NCBI GenBank assembly: GCA_902489855.1
Contig: CABUBS010000131.1
Span: forward strand, 1-5,949
DNA length: 5,949 nucleotides
Direction of reading: 5' to 3'
DNA from: an uncultured Collinsella sp.
GTDB taxonomy: Bacteria > Actinomycetota > Coriobacteriia > Coriobacteriales > Coriobacteriaceae
How positions within the stretch are numbered: the first letter of the stretch is position 1; each line of letters opens with the position of its first letter. Below, one piece after another: positions 5,380 through 5,949 of this stretch. The translations under genes and the position numbers were made by a program. The notes below the pieces were generated by a model. The model saw nothing but the letters and a program-made list of their open reading frames with translations. It did no database searches and was not told the origin of the DNA.

Positions 5380-5949
5380 ATGGCGCTTTCCGAATATAGT
5401 CTGCGGCTGCTGGGCGCCTATGCCGAGCAGCCGTTCCTTATGGCTCCCATGGCGGGCGTGCGGGCGGGGCATGCCATGTTGATATCCCGCCGCCGCGGTG
5501 CCAACCTTGCCTACAGCGAGATGGTGAGCGTGGCGGGCCTTGCCTATGCCAGCAACAAGACCTGGCGCCTGGTGCTACCGGCCGACGAGGAGCAGCAGAT
5601 TTGCGTGCAGCTCTTTGGCTCCAAGCCCGATCAGTTTGCGAGCGCCGTCGCCGCCGTCGAGGAGCGTGTGGGCGATCGCCTGTCGCTCATCGATATCAAC
5701 ATGGCATGCCCCGCCCGCAAGGTCGTTACCAAGGGCGAAGGCTCGGCGCTCATGCGCACGCCTGACCTGGCGGAGAAGATCGTCGAGGCCACGGTGGGTG
5801 CGGCACACGTGCCCGTGACCGTCAAGATTCGCAAGGGCTTTTATGCCGAGGACCGCAATGCCGCGACGTTTGCCCAGATGCTCGAAGGCGCCGGTGCCGC
5901 CGCGGTGGCGGTGCATGGTCGTTGCGCCACGCAGCTCTACACAGGGCAG
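5380..5949 (+). CDS. dusB: tRNA-dihydrouridine synthase (DusB/NifR3 family), 3' partial
   Basis: The frame is open from ATG 5380 to the window end (190 residues, about half to two thirds of a typical Dus protein). Dus enzymes are FMN-dependent and use NADPH to reduce uridine to 5,6-dihydrouridine in tRNA; the product is a cytosolic TIM-barrel enzyme. Motifs appear in the expected order: LMAPMAGV (20-27), SEMVSVAGL (46-54), CVQLFGS (75-81), DINMACPARKV (105-115) with the probable catalytic Cys110, GSALMRTPDL (121-130), VPVTVKIRKG (144-153) and VHGR (178-181). Likely FMN contacts by family analogy are Gln77, Lys149, His179 and Arg181. Differences from common consensus are VRAGHAML where VTDxPFR is usual, ACP instead of GCP, and HGRC instead of HGRT; the catalytic cysteine and flavin lysine remain. 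The gene begins 4 bases after lepA and probably shares its transcript. DusB is favoured over DusA or DusC by the overall pattern, but the symbol is less certain than the family. Confidence 0.87.
   Translation, partial: MALSEYSLRLLGAYAEQPFLMAPMAGVRAGHAMLISRRRGANLAYSEMVSVAGLAYASNKTWRLVLPADEEQQICVQLFGSKPDQFASAVAAVEERVGDRLSLIDINMACPARKVVTKGEGSALMRTPDLAEKIVEATVGAAHVPVTVKIRKGFYAEDRNAATFAQMLEGAGAAAVAVHGRCATQLYTGQ

Noticed and set aside
1..5949. A new defence, mobile or biosynthetic system
   Set aside because: All coding space belongs to recognised core genes in a conserved order. I saw no inverted-repeat ends, CRISPR-like spacing or composition shift.

Overview
The window is a compact, all-plus-strand block of bacterial core genes: comEC (5' end outside the window), holA, rpsT, lepA and dusB (3' end outside the window). 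The comEC-holA-rpsT-lepA order is a conserved neighbourhood in Gram-positive bacteria. Moderately high GC, the style of the proteins and dusB in the slot after lepA suggest an actinobacterium of the Coriobacteriia, most likely Collinsella or a relative. That placement rests on recognition of sequence style; no search was run.

Layout. Bases 2-2026 encode the competence DNA-uptake channel ComEC; the reading frame is still open at the left edge. A 78-base gap holds a plausible promoter (TTGGCG, 18 bases, TAGAAT) and a strong ribosome binding site for holA (2105-3067), the delta subunit of the DNA polymerase III clamp loader. The next 133-base gap holds an extended -10 promoter, a hairpin followed by six T, and a doubled Shine-Dalgarno-like repeat in front of rpsT (3201-3467), ribosomal protein S20, which starts with GTG. 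A 14-bp intrinsic terminator follows. lepA (3564-5375), the ribosomal GTPase EF4, then begins exactly 7 bases after a -10-like hexamer and lacks a good ribosome binding site, which suggests a leaderless mRNA. Four bases after lepA comes dusB (5380 to the window end), a tRNA dihydrouridine synthase, probably translated from the lepA transcript.

The genes serve DNA uptake (comEC), replication (holA) and translation (rpsT, lepA, dusB). The promoter and terminator signals suggest at least three units: comEC, possibly reading into holA; rpsT, closed by the terminator; and lepA-dusB. I found no mobile element, CRISPR array, RNA gene, or sign of a new multi-gene system. The points of interest are in the short intergenic regions and a few altered motif residues. 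No stretch over 300 bases lacks a gene.
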